Shown: positions 32,994 to 42,455, counted from the stretch's first letter. The stretch is DNA of 64,000 bases from Paractinoplanes atraurantiacus (GCF_900215205.1 NZ_OBDY01000001.1:988786-1052785), one strand, 5' to 3'. Notes: generated from the sequence alone by a model not told the origin. A program made the numbers and translations.

Positions 32994-34904
32994 CTACTTC
33001 GCCAGGGCTCGGAGGAAGCGGTCGACCGCGGGGACCGCCGCCTCGGAGCCGGCGCCGCCCTTCTGGACCATCACGGCGAAAGCGATGTCGCCCTGGTAGC
33101 CGATGAACCAGGAGTGGGTGTCCTCGGTTTCCTCGCTGAACTCGGCGGTTCCGGTCTTTCCGTGTACCGGGCCTCCGGGGGTGGACTTCAGGGCCGTGCC
33201 GGTGCCGGCCGTCACCACCTCGCGCATCATCTGGCGCAGCGGGGTCACCGCGGCCTCGTCCAGCTTGGGGCCGTCGGCGGCGGGGGCCGCGGGGGCCGGG
33301 TCGAGGACCAGCTTGGGCTGCTTGAACTGGCCCCGGGCGATGGCCGCGGTGGCACTGGCCATGGCCAGCGGACTCACCGCCGTCGCGCCCTGGCCGAAGG
33401 TGGCGGCGGCCAGCTCGGTCGGGGTGGCGGCGGGGGACACCTTGCCGCTGAAGGTTTCCACGCCCAGGTCCCACTTGCCGCCCAGGCCCAGGTCGGTGGC
33501 CGCCTTCTGGAGGCCGTCGGCGCCCAGTTTCGGGGCCAGGGCCACGAAGGCCGTGTTGCACGACTTGGCGAAGTCGACGTGGAACGGGACGTTGCCCAGG
33601 ACCTCGCCGTCGGCGTTCTTGAACTCGCGGCCGGCCACCGTCGCCTTCGCCGGGCACGCGACCGTGGCGTTGGCCGTCACCGCCTTGCGCTGCAACAGCC
33701 CGTACGCGGAAACCGCCTTGAAGGTCGAACCCGGTGGGACCTGACCGGTCAGGGCCGTGTCGACCGTGCCGCCGTCGGGGCCGTTGGCCACCGCCAGGAC
33801 CGCGCCGTCGCTGATTTTGACGGCGACCAGGGAGCTCGGCTGTTTGATCGAGGCCAGGGCCTGGTCGGCGGCGAGCTGGGTCTTCACGTCGATCGTGGTC
33901 TTGATCGGTTTGCCGGCCACCGGCTTCGCCGTGAAGATCTCCGTGTCCTTGGGGGTGTCGTCGGACTCCGACGTCGGGCGGGAGACGACCACCGACAGGC
34001 CGGTCGTGCCGCGCAGTGTGGCGTCGTACTTCTCCTGCAGGCCGCCGTGCCCGACGACGTCGCCCTGGACGATCTTCTGCGGGTTCTCGTCGATGTCGTC
34101 GCGGGTCGCCTGGTCGGCCGTGCCCAGCAGGGCCCGCGCGAAGGCCCTGGTCGGGGCCAGGTCGCGTTTCGCCTCCTGGAACTGGGTGCCCTTGAGCGGG
34201 CGCACCTCGTTGCGGATCTTGAGGTAGTCGGGGCGGCGGAGGGTGACCACGTCGACGAACGCGCCCGGGTCGGAGGCCTTCACGCGGGTGGCCAGGTCGG
34301 CCATGTCCACCGTGACGCCGACCCTGGCCAGGGCGGTGGTCAGGTCCTTCTGGAGTTTCGCGAGGTCGGTGATGTTCTGCGGGACCACCCCGATGGTCAC
34401 CACCTCGCGGGCGGTGACGATGGGCTGGCCGGCCGCGTCGAGGACGCTGGCCCGGGTCGCGGGGACGCGCACGAGCCGGACCTTGTCGCCGGCCACCAGG
34501 TCGCTCTGCACCAGCGCGGGCTCCCAGATCACCGACCAGCCGTCCGTGTTTCTCTTGGTGAGACGGACGGTGCTGTCGTACGACCAGGTGACGTCGCCGG
34601 GGAGCTTCCACTCGAGCTTGATCGGGTGGGTCGCGTCGTCGCCGGTGGTCTTCGGCTCGCCGGTCTTGGTGACCGTCATCTTCGCGTTGACCAGCTCGCC
34701 GGTGAGCTCCTTGAGCTGGGCCTGCACGTCGGCCGAGGCGAGCTTGCCGCCGGCCGCGCTGACGAAGCCGACCTTGCTCAGGTCGTTGGCGCGCCAGCCG
34801 GCCAGGAAGTCGTCGAGGGCGCCGTCGGGCCCGTCGCCGGTGCAGCCGGCGAGCAGAGCACCGGCCAGAGCCAGGGTGGCGGCGGTGGCGGCGAACCGGC
34901 GCAT
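32994..34904 (-). CDS. Penicillin-binding protein, lipoprotein class B transpeptidase
   Basis: A 636-residue exported lipoprotein. The signal peptide ends in a lipobox LAGC (Cys21). An NTF2/MecA_N-like domain spans 30-150, a dimerisation domain about 150-330, and the transpeptidase domain has STFK (Ser393), SCN (448-450) and KTGTAEF (Lys583). It resembles the mycobacterial PbpA/MecA-like single-anchor class B enzymes that make peptidoglycan cross-links outside the membrane. The ATG at 34904 has AAAGGTG upstream. It is divergent from the glutamate dehydrogenase gene and converges on the arginase-fold gene with no gap. Confidence 0.93.
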   Translation of the reverse strand: MRRFAATAATLALAGALLAGCTGDGPDGALDDFLAGWRANDLSKVGFVSAAGGKLASADVQAQLKELTGELVNAKMTVTKTGEPKTTGDDATHPIKLEWKLPGDVTWSYDSTVRLTKRNTDGWSVIWEPALVQSDLVAGDKVRLVRVPATRASVLDAAGQPIVTAREVVTIGVVPQNITDLAKLQKDLTTALARVGVTVDMADLATRVKASDPGAFVDVVTLRRPDYLKIRNEVRPLKGTQFQEAKRDLAPTRAFARALLGTADQATRDDIDENPQKIVQGDVVGHGGLQEKYDATLRGTTGLSVVVSRPTSESDDTPKDTEIFTAKPVAGKPIKTTIDVKTQLAADQALASIKQPSSLVAVKISDGAVLAVANGPDGGTVDTALTGQVPPGSTFKAVSAYGLLQRKAVTANATVACPAKATVAGREFKNADGEVLGNVPFHVDFAKSCNTAFVALAPKLGADGLQKAATDLGLGGKWDLGVETFSGKVSPAATPTELAAATFGQGATAVSPLAMASATAAIARGQFKQPKLVLDPAPAAPAADGPKLDEAAVTPLRQMMREVVTAGTGTALKSTPGGPVHGKTGTAEFSEETEDTHSWFIGYQGDIAFAVMVQKGGAGSEAAVPAVDRFLRALAK

Positions 34905-35027
34905 GGTCACACCTTTCCGGGGGTATGAGACAAACCCAAAGGATCTGACGTGACGGTAGTCAACCGATGCCCGTCCCGTTGACCCGGGCAAGGTGAGAAA
35001 GGTCAAAATCGCCGCCGATCGGACCGT

Positions 35028-35044
35028 TCACACCGCGAGTGTGA
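35028..35044. promoter_or_regulatory. Inverted repeat in the glutamate dehydrogenase promoter region
   Basis: TCACAC-CGCGA-GTGTGA (six-base perfect arms) is located about 20 bases upstream of TAGGCT (35065-35070), a plausible -10 box for the dehydrogenase gene. It could be an operator for a nitrogen or carbon regulator; the order of the arms is opposite to the CRP consensus. Confidence 0.45.
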
Positions 35045-35122
35045 TCGCCGCCTCCGGCGCGTTCTAGGCTGTCCTCGACACGTTCGAACCCACAGTGTGG
35101 TGGGTGAGGGGAGCGCCAGACC

Positions 35123-38100
35123 ATGGCTGTCGCCGATGAGGCCGCAACCGATACCGAAGCCGATCTGGACTACGCCGCCGGACCGGGGCTGGCCCTGACG
35201 GGGCGCCTCGGCGCCTCCGCCGACGAGGGCGAGCTCGACGAGCCGCTGCCCAACGGGGAGCGGTTGGTGGCCCAGGCCGTCGAGGTAGCGGGCAGCGATC
35301 ATGCAACCGCCCAGCTCGTGGGCCGCTTCTGGCGGTTCGCGCCCGATGAGGAGCTGGTCGGGTTCACGCCGCAGGAGATGTACGACGCCGCGGTCGCTCA
35401 TCGCGAGCTCGCCCGCACGAGGTTGCCGGGCGAGCTGAAACTGGCCATCACGCCGCCGTCCGGGTCGCAGTGCCACACGGTCGTGCAGATCGTCACCGAC
35501 GACATGCCGTTCCTGGTCGACTCGGTGATCGCGCTGCTGTCGGCCCACCAGTTGCAGGTGCACCTTCTGGTGCACCCGTTGATCGTGGTGCGGCGCGAGC
35601 CGCTGGGCGCGCTGGCCGAGCTGGCCGCCGACGTCGAGCCCGACGACGCGATCGAGGGCGACCTGGTCGAGAGCTGGATCCGCATCGAGATCGACCCGAT
35701 CCGCAGCGAGGACACCCGGTCGCAGCTGCACAACGAGGTCCGCCGGGTGCTGACCGACGTGCGGGACGCGGTCGAGGACTGGCCGCGGATGCGCCAGCGG
35801 GCCATAGTGATCGCCGACGAGCTGGCCACCGCGCGCGGCTCCGACACCAAGCTGCCGGTGCCCGACAAGGACGTCACCGACTCGATCGAGCTGCTCAAGT
35901 GGCTGGCCCACGACCATTTCACGTTCCTGGGCTATCGGGAGTACCGCCTCGACGGCGACGTGCTGGGTGCCGTTCCCGGCTCCGGGCTGGGGATCCTGCG
36001 CGGTGACAGCAAGCCCCGCAAGCTCTCGTCGATGACCCCCGAGGCGTACAAGAGGGCCCTGGAGAAAAGGCTTCTGGTCATCACCAAGGCCAATTCGCGA
36101 GCCACCGTGCACCGCTCGGCCTACCTCGACTACATCAGCTTCAAGATGTTCGACTCGTCCGGCGAGGTGATCGGCGAGCGGCGCTTCCTGGGCCTGTTCA
36201 GCTCCTCGGCGTACCGGACCAGCGTCCGTGAGCTGCCGGTCGTCAAGCGCAAGGTGATGGAGGTGCTCGACCGCTCGGGCCTTTCGCCGCGCGGCCACTC
36301 GGGCAAGGACCTGCTGCAGATCCTCGAGACGTACCCCCGGGACGAGCTTTTCCAGATCAAGACCGATGACCTGTACGAGGCGGTGATCGGCGTCCTGCGG
36401 ATGGCGGGCCGCCGCCAGCTGCGCCTCTTCCTGCGGCGCGACGGCTACGGCCGGTTCATCTCGTGCCTGGTCTACATGCCGCGCGACCGGTTCACCACCG
36501 GCAACCGCCTGCACATGCAGGAGATCCTGCTCCGCGAGCTGAACGGCGTCGGCCTCGACTACACGACCCGGGTCACCGAGCGGATGCTGGCCCGGGTGCA
36601 CTTCATCGTGCGCACCGACCCGGCCGACCCGCCGGGCAAGGTCGACCCGAACGCGCTGGCCGAGATGCTGGCCGACGCCACCCGCATGTGGGACGACGAC
36701 TTCTCCCTGGTGCTCGAGCGCAAGCTCGGCGAGGAGGCGGCGCGCGACCTGTTCACGCGGTATTCGACGGCCTACCCGGACAGCTACAAGGACGGCCACA
36801 CGCCGTACGAGGGCATGCAGGACCTGGCCAAGCTCGAGCTCCTCGAGGAGGAGGGCCAGCTCGAGATGCACCTCTACCGCAAGCGGCGGCCGGGGCGCAC
36901 GGGTGAGCCCGAGCCCGACGACCACGACGTGCGGTTCAAGGTCTACCGGTACGGCGAGCCGATGCTGCTGTCGGCGGTGCTGCCGGTGCTGCACTCGCTG
37001 GGTGCGCGGGTGGTGGACGAGCGGCCGTACGAGATCCGGCGCAGCGACGGCACCATCTATCTGTACGACTTCGGGTTGCAGCCGCCGGCCGCGCATCGCG
37101 AGCTGGCCGAGGTGCGCCCGCAGGTGGAGAACGCGTTCGCGGCGGCCTGGCGCGGTGAGGCCGAAGTGGACGGCTTCAACGAGCTGGTGCTGCGGGCCGG
37201 GCTCACCTGGCGTCAGGTGGTGGTGCTGAGGGCGTACGCCAAATATCAGCGCCAGACCGGAAGCGTCTTCTCCCAGCGCTACCTCGAGTCGACCTTCATC
37301 GCCTACCCGGAGATCGCCCGCCTGCTGGTGCGGCTGTTCGAGACGCGGTTCTCGCCCCGGCTCGAGGCCGGCGAGCAGCAGCGGACGCACCTCGCGGGTG
37401 AGCTGGTCGACCGGATCACCGGGCTGCTCGACGACGTGGACAGCCTCGACCAGGACAGGATCCTGCGCTCCTATCTGACGCTGATCCAGGCCACCCTGCG
37501 CACGAGCTTCTTCCAGCGGGGCGCGGACGGGCGGCCGAAGTCGTACGTGGCGTTCAAGCTCGACCCGCAGGCCATCCCCGACCTGCCGCAGCCGCGCCCG
37601 AAGTACGAGATCTTCGTGTATTCCCCTCGCTTCGAGGGCGTCCACCTGCGGTTCGGCGCCGTCGCCCGCGGCGGCCTGCGCTGGTCGGACCGGCGTGAGG
37701 ACTTCCGTACGGAGATCCTCGGCCTGGTCAAGGCGCAGATGGTGAAGAACGCGGTGATCGTGCCGGTCGGCGCCAAGGGCGGCTTCGTGCTCAAGCAGAA
37801 GCCGGGCGACCGCGACGAGGCGGTGGAGTGCTACAAGCGCTTCATCACGGCGCTGCTCGACGTCACCGACAACATCCACAGTGGCAAGATCGTGCCGCCG
37901 CGGGACGTGGTCCGGCACGACGGCGACGACCCGTACCTGGTGGTGGCGGCGGACAAGGGCACGGCCACGTTCTCCGACATCGCGAACGAGATCTCGGTCG
38001 GCAAGGACTTCTGGATGGGCGACGCCTTCGCGAGCGGTGGCTCGGCCGGCTACGACCACAAGAAGATGGGCATCACGGCCCGGGGCGCGTGGGAGTCGGT

Positions 38101-40057
38101 CAAGAAGCACTTCCGCGATCTCGGCGTCGACACCCAGACGCAGGACTTCACCGTGGTCGGCGTGGGCGACATGAGCGGCGACGTCTTCGGCAACGGGATG
38201 CTCCTGTCCCAGCACATCCGGCTGGTGGCCGCCTTCGACCACCGGCACATCTTCCTCGACCCCACTCCGGATGCCGCCGCGTCGTTCGCCGAGCGGCAGC
38301 GGTTGTTCGACCTGCCGCGGTCGTCCTGGGACGACTACGACAGGTCGCTCATCTCGCAGGGCGGTGGGGTCTATCCCCGTACGGCCAAATCGATCCCTGT
38401 CTCGCCGGAAGTGCGCGCCGCCCTCGACCTGGGCGACGCGACGGCGGTCAGCCCGGTCGAGCTCATGCGGGCCATCCTGCGCGCGCCGGTCGATCTGCTT
38501 TGGAACGGCGGCATCGGCACGTACGTCAAGGCGGCCTCCGAGACGCACGCGGACGTCGGCGACAAGGGCAACGACGCCATCCGCGTCAACGGCGGCCAGT
38601 TGCGCTGCCGTGTGGTCGGCGAGGGCGGCAACCTGGGCCTGACCCAGCGCGGCCGCATCGAGTTCGCCCGGACCGGCGGCCGCATCTACACCGACTTCAT
38701 CGACAACACGGCCGGTGTCGACTGCTCCGACCACGAGGTCAACATCAAGATCCTGCTGGGCGGCGCGGTCACCGAGGGCGAGCTCAGCCTGCCCGAGCGG
38801 GACGAGCTGCTGGCGGCCATGACCGACGAGGTCGCGGCCTTGGTGCTGCGCGACAACTACGAGCAGGCGCAGGCCCTGGGCAACGCCCGCTCGCAGGCGC
38901 ACTCGCTGCTGCCGGTGCACCGCCGCATGCTGACCTGGCTGGAGGAGAGCGGGCAGCTCAACCGCGAGCTCGAGGCCCTGCCGACCGACGCCGAGCTGGC
39001 CACCCGCTACGAGAACGGCGAAGGGCTGACGGCGCCGGAGTTCGCGGTCCTTCTGGCGTACGTCAAGATCGCCGCGGAACGGGAGGTGCTGGCCGACGAA
39101 CTCGTCGACGAGCCCTGGACAGCCTCCGTCCTGTCCGGATACTTTCCGACGCCGCTGCGCGAGCGGTTCGGCTCCCGCATGACCGGGCACCGGCTGCGCC
39201 GCGAGATCATCACGACCGTCCTGGTCAACGAGGTGGTCAACCGGGGCGGCACGTCGTTCATCTTCCGCGCCATGGAGGAGAGCGGCGCCTCGGCGGCCGA
39301 CGTCATCCGGGCCTATGTGGTCATCCGCGACACGTACGGGCTGGCCGGCATCTGGGCCGACGCCGAGGCCCTGGACAACCAGGTGCCGACGCCGGCTCAG
39401 ACGGTGGTCTTCCTCGAGTCCCGGCGGCTGCTCGACCGGGCGGTCCGCTGGCTGGTGAGCACCCGGCGCTCGCCGATCGACGTGGCCGGTGAGGTGGCCC
39501 GCCTGCGCCCCGGCGTGCAGGACCTGATGCCGCGCATGTCGGCGGTCCTCAAGGGCAACGAGCGTCTCTCGATGGACGAGCACATCGCCTGGATGGTCGA
39601 CAAGGGCGTGCCGATGGAGCTGGCCGAGCGGGTGACGCTGGTCAACTACGGCTTCGGCGTGCTCGACATCCTGGAGACGGGCGTGGCCACCGGCCGCGAC
39701 GTGGACGAGGTGGCCCCGGTCTACTTCGCCCTGTCCGAGCGCTTCCACATCGACCAGCTGCTGTCGCACATCTCCAAGCTGCCGCGCGGGGACCGCTGGC
39801 AGACGCTGGCCCGGATGGCGTTGCGCTACGACCTGTACGCGGCGCTGGCCGCGCTGACGGCCGAGGTCCTGCAGTCGACACCGGTGGACGCCTCGGCCGA
39901 CGACCGGGTTTCCGAGTGGGAACGTGTCAATGCAGCTTCCATCGCCCGGGCGGCCAACGCCATGGGCAACGTGAACGACACGCCGGCCGAGCTGGCGGCG
40001 CTGTCGGTGCTGCTCCGCCAGATCCGAACCCTGGTCAAGACGTCCTCAGCGTCCTGA
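35123..40057 (+). CDS. gdh: NAD-dependent glutamate dehydrogenase, large (180-kDa class)
   Basis: A 1,644-residue enzyme that deaminates glutamate to 2-oxoglutarate with NAD, used for glutamate catabolism. The long N-terminal regulatory part (to about 720) contains ACT-like segments (CHTVVQIVTDDMPFLVDSVI). The catalytic core follows, with RGGLRWSDRREDF-RTEILGL and KAQMVKNAVIVPVGAKGGF (Lys870 region), then the NAD-binding part with VVGVGDMSGDVFGNGM. The C-terminal helical domain ends at LVKTSSAS. The ATG has GGGGAG 9 bases upstream. It overlaps the convergent GntR gene by 23 bases. Confidence 0.95.
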   Translation: MAVADEAATDTEADLDYAAGPGLALTGRLGASADEGELDEPLPNGERLVAQAVEVAGSDHATAQLVGRFWRFAPDEELVGFTPQEMYDAAVAHRELARTRLPGELKLAITPPSGSQCHTVVQIVTDDMPFLVDSVIALLSAHQLQVHLLVHPLIVVRREPLGALAELAADVEPDDAIEGDLVESWIRIEIDPIRSEDTRSQLHNEVRRVLTDVRDAVEDWPRMRQRAIVIADELATARGSDTKLPVPDKDVTDSIELLKWLAHDHFTFLGYREYRLDGDVLGAVPGSGLGILRGDSKPRKLSSMTPEAYKRALEKRLLVITKANSRATVHRSAYLDYISFKMFDSSGEVIGERRFLGLFSSSAYRTSVRELPVVKRKVMEVLDRSGLSPRGHSGKDLLQILETYPRDELFQIKTDDLYEAVIGVLRMAGRRQLRLFLRRDGYGRFISCLVYMPRDRFTTGNRLHMQEILLRELNGVGLDYTTRVTERMLARVHFIVRTDPADPPGKVDPNALAEMLADATRMWDDDFSLVLERKLGEEAARDLFTRYSTAYPDSYKDGHTPYEGMQDLAKLELLEEEGQLEMHLYRKRRPGRTGEPEPDDHDVRFKVYRYGEPMLLSAVLPVLHSLGARVVDERPYEIRRSDGTIYLYDFGLQPPAAHRELAEVRPQVENAFAAAWRGEAEVDGFNELVLRAGLTWRQVVVLRAYAKYQRQTGSVFSQRYLESTFIAYPEIARLLVRLFETRFSPRLEAGEQQRTHLAGELVDRITGLLDDVDSLDQDRILRSYLTLIQATLRTSFFQRGADGRPKSYVAFKLDPQAIPDLPQPRPKYEIFVYSPRFEGVHLRFGAVARGGLRWSDRREDFRTEILGLVKAQMVKNAVIVPVGAKGGFVLKQKPGDRDEAVECYKRFITALLDVTDNIHSGKIVPPRDVVRHDGDDPYLVVAADKGTATFSDIANEISVGKDFWMGDAFASGGSAGYDHKKMGITARGAWESVKKHFRDLGVDTQTQDFTVVGVGDMSGDVFGNGMLLSQHIRLVAAFDHRHIFLDPTPDAAASFAERQRLFDLPRSSWDDYDRSLISQGGGVYPRTAKSIPVSPEVRAALDLGDATAVSPVELMRAILRAPVDLLWNGGIGTYVKAASETHADVGDKGNDAIRVNGGQLRCRVVGEGGNLGLTQRGRIEFARTGGRIYTDFIDNTAGVDCSDHEVNIKILLGGAVTEGELSLPERDELLAAMTDEVAALVLRDNYEQAQALGNARSQAHSLLPVHRRMLTWLEESGQLNRELEALPTDAELATRYENGEGLTAPEFAVLLAYVKIAAEREVLADELVDEPWTASVLSGYFPTPLRERFGSRMTGHRLRREIITTVLVNEVVNRGGTSFIFRAMEESGASAADVIRAYVVIRDTYGLAGIWADAEALDNQVPTPAQTVVFLESRRLLDRAVRWLVSTRRSPIDVAGEVARLRPGVQDLMPRMSAVLKGNERLSMDEHIAWMVDKGVPMELAERVTLVNYGFGVLDILETGVATGRDVDEVAPVYFALSERFHIDQLLSHISKLPRGDRWQTLARMALRYDLYAALAALTAEVLQSTPVDASADDRVSEWERVNAASIARAANAMGNVNDTPAELAALSVLLRQIRTLVKTSSAS

Positions 40058-40658
40058 CCGTCCGGGTCACATGACGGCGAAGGAGGTCGGCCGCCCGGCC
40101 GGCCTCCCGCGCCAGCACCGCCTCCTCCAGAGCCAGGTGCTCCGCGGCGGCGTCACGGGCCGGCTCCTTGACGGCCGACCAGCGCCGGGCCAGCTCGCTG
40201 TCGATCCAGAGCCGGTCGAAGGTGCCCAGCAGCACGTCGTTGCCGCAGGCTTCGAGCAGCGCGCGGTGAAAGAGGCGGTGCGCCTCGGACCAGGAATCAG
40301 GATCTTGCTCGTACGGCGTGGCGCGCGCCAGCCGATGGTGGGCGGCCCGCACGCGGGCCTCCCATTCGAGGTCGCCGCGCTCGATGGCCATCCGCAGCAT
40401 GGCCGGCTCGACCGTGGCCCGGGCCTCGGCGATCTGCTGCCAGCGCTCGGCCCCGGTGGCCGGCACGGCGAAGCCCCGGTTGGGCAGCCGCTCGGCCAGC
40501 CCTTCGCCGACCAGGCGTAGCAGGGTCTCGCGGGCCACGGCCAGGCTGACCACGTGCTTGGTGGCCAGTTCCTGCGGTTTCAGCGACTGCCGAGGCGCGA
40601 AGTCGCCGTGCAGGATGGCCGCGCGCAAGGCCACGTACATCCGTTCCGAGGGGGTCAT
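40035..40658 (-). CDS. GntR-family regulator (FadR subfamily)
   Basis: About 207 residues: a winged helix at 1-70 (MTPSERMYVALRAAILHGDF, VSLAVARETLLRLVGEGLAE) and an FCD-type helical domain with metal-ligand His (YEQDPDSWSEAHRLFHRALL, RRHVTRTVRTLR). FadR-type GntR proteins sense acids or acyl-CoA. The ATG at 40658 is chosen; a GTG at 40667 adds three residues. It is divergent from the PEBP gene, with paired palindromes in between. The 3' end overlaps the dehydrogenase gene, so no terminator lies between them. Confidence 0.88.
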   Translation of the reverse strand: MTPSERMYVALRAAILHGDFAPRQSLKPQELATKHVVSLAVARETLLRLVGEGLAERLPNRGFAVPATGAERWQQIAEARATVEPAMLRMAIERGDLEWEARVRAAHHRLARATPYEQDPDSWSEAHRLFHRALLEACGNDVLLGTFDRLWIDSELARRWSAVKEPARDAAAEHLALEEAVLAREAGRAADLLRRHVTRTVRTLRTS

Positions 40659-40673
40659 GTGGATCACTCTATC

Positions 40674-40711
40674 TTGTCAAAATAATCGATTATCTCTAGC
40701 GTAGTCGACTA
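40674..40711 (+). promoter_or_regulatory. Paired operators and promoter between GntR and PEBP genes
   Basis: ATAATCGATTAT (40682-40693) and TAGTCGACTA (40702-40711) are perfect palindromes with centres 19 bases apart, matching the FadR-subfamily form T-N-G-T-N-A-C-N-A loosely (TAGT-CG-ACTA). TTGTCA (40674-40679), 17 bases, TAGCGT (40697-40702) would start transcription at or next to the ATG at 40711. The second palindrome ends on the A of that start codon. Confidence 0.6.
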
Positions 40712-41241
40712 TGAACGATCCTTTCGCCCGCCTTCCCGAGGCGCCCAGCTTCACCGTGACGAGCACGACCGTCGCCGACGGGGAACGGTTGCCGTCCGCG
40801 CAGCACTCCGGCATGTTCGGCGTCCCCGGCGGTCAGGACGCGTCGCCCCAGCTGAGCTGGAGCGGGGCGCCGGCCGGCACGAAGAGCTACGCCGTCACCG
40901 TCTACGACCCGGACGCGCCCACCGGCTCCGGCTTCTGGCACTGGGCCGTGGCCAACATCCCGGCCGACGTGACATCACTGCCCGAGGGCGCGGGCGACGA
41001 CAGCGGCTCCGGCCTGCCGCCGGGCGCCGTGCAGTTGCCGAACGACGCCCGGCTGGCCCGCTTCCTGGGGGCGGCCCCGCCGGCCGGGCACGGCGAGCAC
41101 CGGTACTTCATCACGGTGCACGCCCTGGACGTGACCGACATCGGCGTCCCGGCCGACGCGACACCGGCCAACCTGGGCTTCACCATGGCCGGCCACATCC
41201 TGGGCCGGGCCACGCTGATCGCCACGGCGTCAATCTCGTAG
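40711..41241 (+). CDS. YbhB/YbcL-type phosphatidylethanolamine-binding (PEBP) protein
   Basis: A 176-residue cytosolic PEBP-fold protein (Raf-kinase-inhibitor-like). The ligand-pocket pattern VTVYDPDAPTGSGFWHWAVANIP and the HGEHRYFITVHAL segment are clear. In bacteria the role is uncertain (lipid or metabolite binding). There is no Shine-Dalgarno sequence; the ATG overlaps an operator palindrome, so a leaderless mRNA repressed by the divergent GntR is likely. The 3' end overlaps the convergent TetR gene by 12 bases. Confidence 0.9.
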   Translation: MNDPFARLPEAPSFTVTSTTVADGERLPSAQHSGMFGVPGGQDASPQLSWSGAPAGTKSYAVTVYDPDAPTGSGFWHWAVANIPADVTSLPEGAGDDSGSGLPPGAVQLPNDARLARFLGAAPPAGHGEHRYFITVHALDVTDIGVPADATPANLGFTMAGHILGRATLIATASIS

Positions 41242-41835
41242 CACGGCCTCGGTGCCGGCGACCAGAACGGACAGGCCGTGCTCGAAGGACTCGTCGGGGC
41301 GGCGGTAGCCGGCCGACTCGAAGGCGGCCATCAAAGTCGGTAGCTGGGCGAGGGCGGCCAGTTCGGCCTCGCCCGGCGGCCCGACGGTCGCCTGTTCCTG
41401 AAGGACGAAGCCGTTGGTGTAGTCGGCCACGGTCATGATGGTTTGCAAGGCGAGGGCGGGGGTGAAGCCGAGCCGGACCATCGCGGCCAACTCCTCCTCG
41501 AAGCCGTGCAGAGCATCGGGGGCGCGCCGGGCCGAGGTGATGAGCCGGGCGCCGTCGCGATGCGCGAGAAGCGATCGGCGGTACGCCCGGGCCCGCCGCC
41601 GAAGCCAGTCGGGCCACGCTTCGCCGTCGCGGGGAGGGCCCATGCCGGCGCGCTGGATGACGGCGCTCGCCATCCCGTCGAGCAGATCCTGCTTGGTTTT
41701 GAAGTGCCAGTAGAGAGCCGGCGACTGCACATCGAGCGAGGCGGCCAGCTTGCGCACAGTGAGCCCGTCGAGGCCCCCCTCGTTGAGCAGCCGCAGCCCG
41801 GCATCGATGAGCACTTCCCGCGACAGCCCTTTCAC
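41230..41835 (-). CDS. TetR-family regulator (tetracycline-repressor-like C-terminus)
   Basis: A 201-residue repressor. The HTH is LTVRKLAASLDVQSPALYWH (about 25-45), followed by the TetR_C_1-like ligand domain (RRSLLAHRDGARLITSARRA, TIMTVADYTNGFVLQEQA). The GTG start has GGTGGAG 4 bases upstream. The TTAGCA-type palindromes 640 bases away, beyond the repeat array, are of the kind such repressors bind, so this regulator may control the hydrolase gene at 42.5 kb. Confidence 0.88.
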   Translation of the reverse strand: MKGLSREVLIDAGLRLLNEGGLDGLTVRKLAASLDVQSPALYWHFKTKQDLLDGMASAVIQRAGMGPPRDGEAWPDWLRRRARAYRRSLLAHRDGARLITSARRAPDALHGFEEELAAMVRLGFTPALALQTIMTVADYTNGFVLQEQATVGPPGEAELAALAQLPTLMAAFESAGYRRPDESFEHGLSVLVAGTEAVLRD

Positions 41836-42004
41836 CGCTCCACCCTTCTCCGTGGCACCGCACTGGCCCCGATCAGCGCCCTGGACGCCGGTGTCACCGC
41901 TCTACCTCGCTCCGCAGCCGCGGGCGGGCGCCATCGGCACCCGCGGTGGAAGCCGCCGCCCACCTCGCCCGGCAGTCACCAGCCGACATCGCCGGCGAGC
42001 GTCC

Positions 42005-42215
42005 GCGTGTCGAGCCCTTGTGGTTGCGCCCGTGTCGAGCCCTTGCGGTTGCGCCCGTGTCGAGCCCTTGCGGTTGCGCCCGTGTCGAGCCCTTGTGGTT
42101 GCGCCCGCGTCGAGTCCTTTCGGCTCCGCCCGCCTTGAGCTCGCGGCTCCGCCCACCTTGAGCCCTTTCGGTTGCTGCTGCGTCGAGCAGTTGAGGGCTC
42201 CGTCCGCCTTGAGCC
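42005..42215. repeat. 25-bp tandem array, about eight units
   Basis: This is the first half of a 678-base gap between TetR and the hydrolase. The unit is CGTGTCGAGCCCTTG plus YGGTTGCGCC. Units start their GAG at 42011, 42036, 42061, 42086, 42111 and 42136, all exactly 25 apart, then decay (42159, 42184, 42210). Because 25 is not a multiple of 3, no frame keeps a repeated peptide, so it is not a coding array. No gene is credible in bases 41836-42470; one minus-strand frame starts at 42461 behind AAGGTGAGG but reads low-complexity sequence. Confidence 0.85.
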
Positions 42216-42319
42216 CGCACCCCTCGCCGGTCCGGCTGCTCCGGCGCTTTGCCCCGGTTTGGTCGTCCGTCGGGTTCGTGGGTCCAGCTGCTCTGTCGGT
42301 TCGCCCGATTTGGTCGCCC

Positions 42320-42455
42320 CTCCCGGCCCGCCGTCTGGTCGTCCCGCACGGCCCGCCGGTCTGGTCGCCCCCGCACGGCCCGCCGGTCTGGCCGTTTCGC
42401 ACGGCCCGCAGGTCTGGTCGCCCCTTCCGATTCGCCGGTTCGGCCGTGTCGAGCC
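42320..42455. repeat. Degenerate 24-27-bp array
   Basis: Units resembling CGCACGGCCCGCCGGTCTGG occur at about 42323, 42347, 42374 and 42400, with irregular spacing. The array ends with the motif CGTGTCGAGCCCTT of the neighbouring 25-bp array at 42446. The two arrays appear to be one expanded stretch that has diverged. Confidence 0.65.

Noticed and set aside
35028..35044. CRP/cAMP site at the glutamate dehydrogenase promoter
   Set aside because: The arms are TCACAC...GTGTGA, the reverse order of the TGTGA...TCACA consensus.
35003..39769. A 1,588-codon open frame antisense to the glutamate dehydrogenase gene
   Set aside because: It is a mirror of the very GC-rich sense gene; its residues (His, Gln, Arg, Val-rich) follow from sense codon bias and no family is recognisable.
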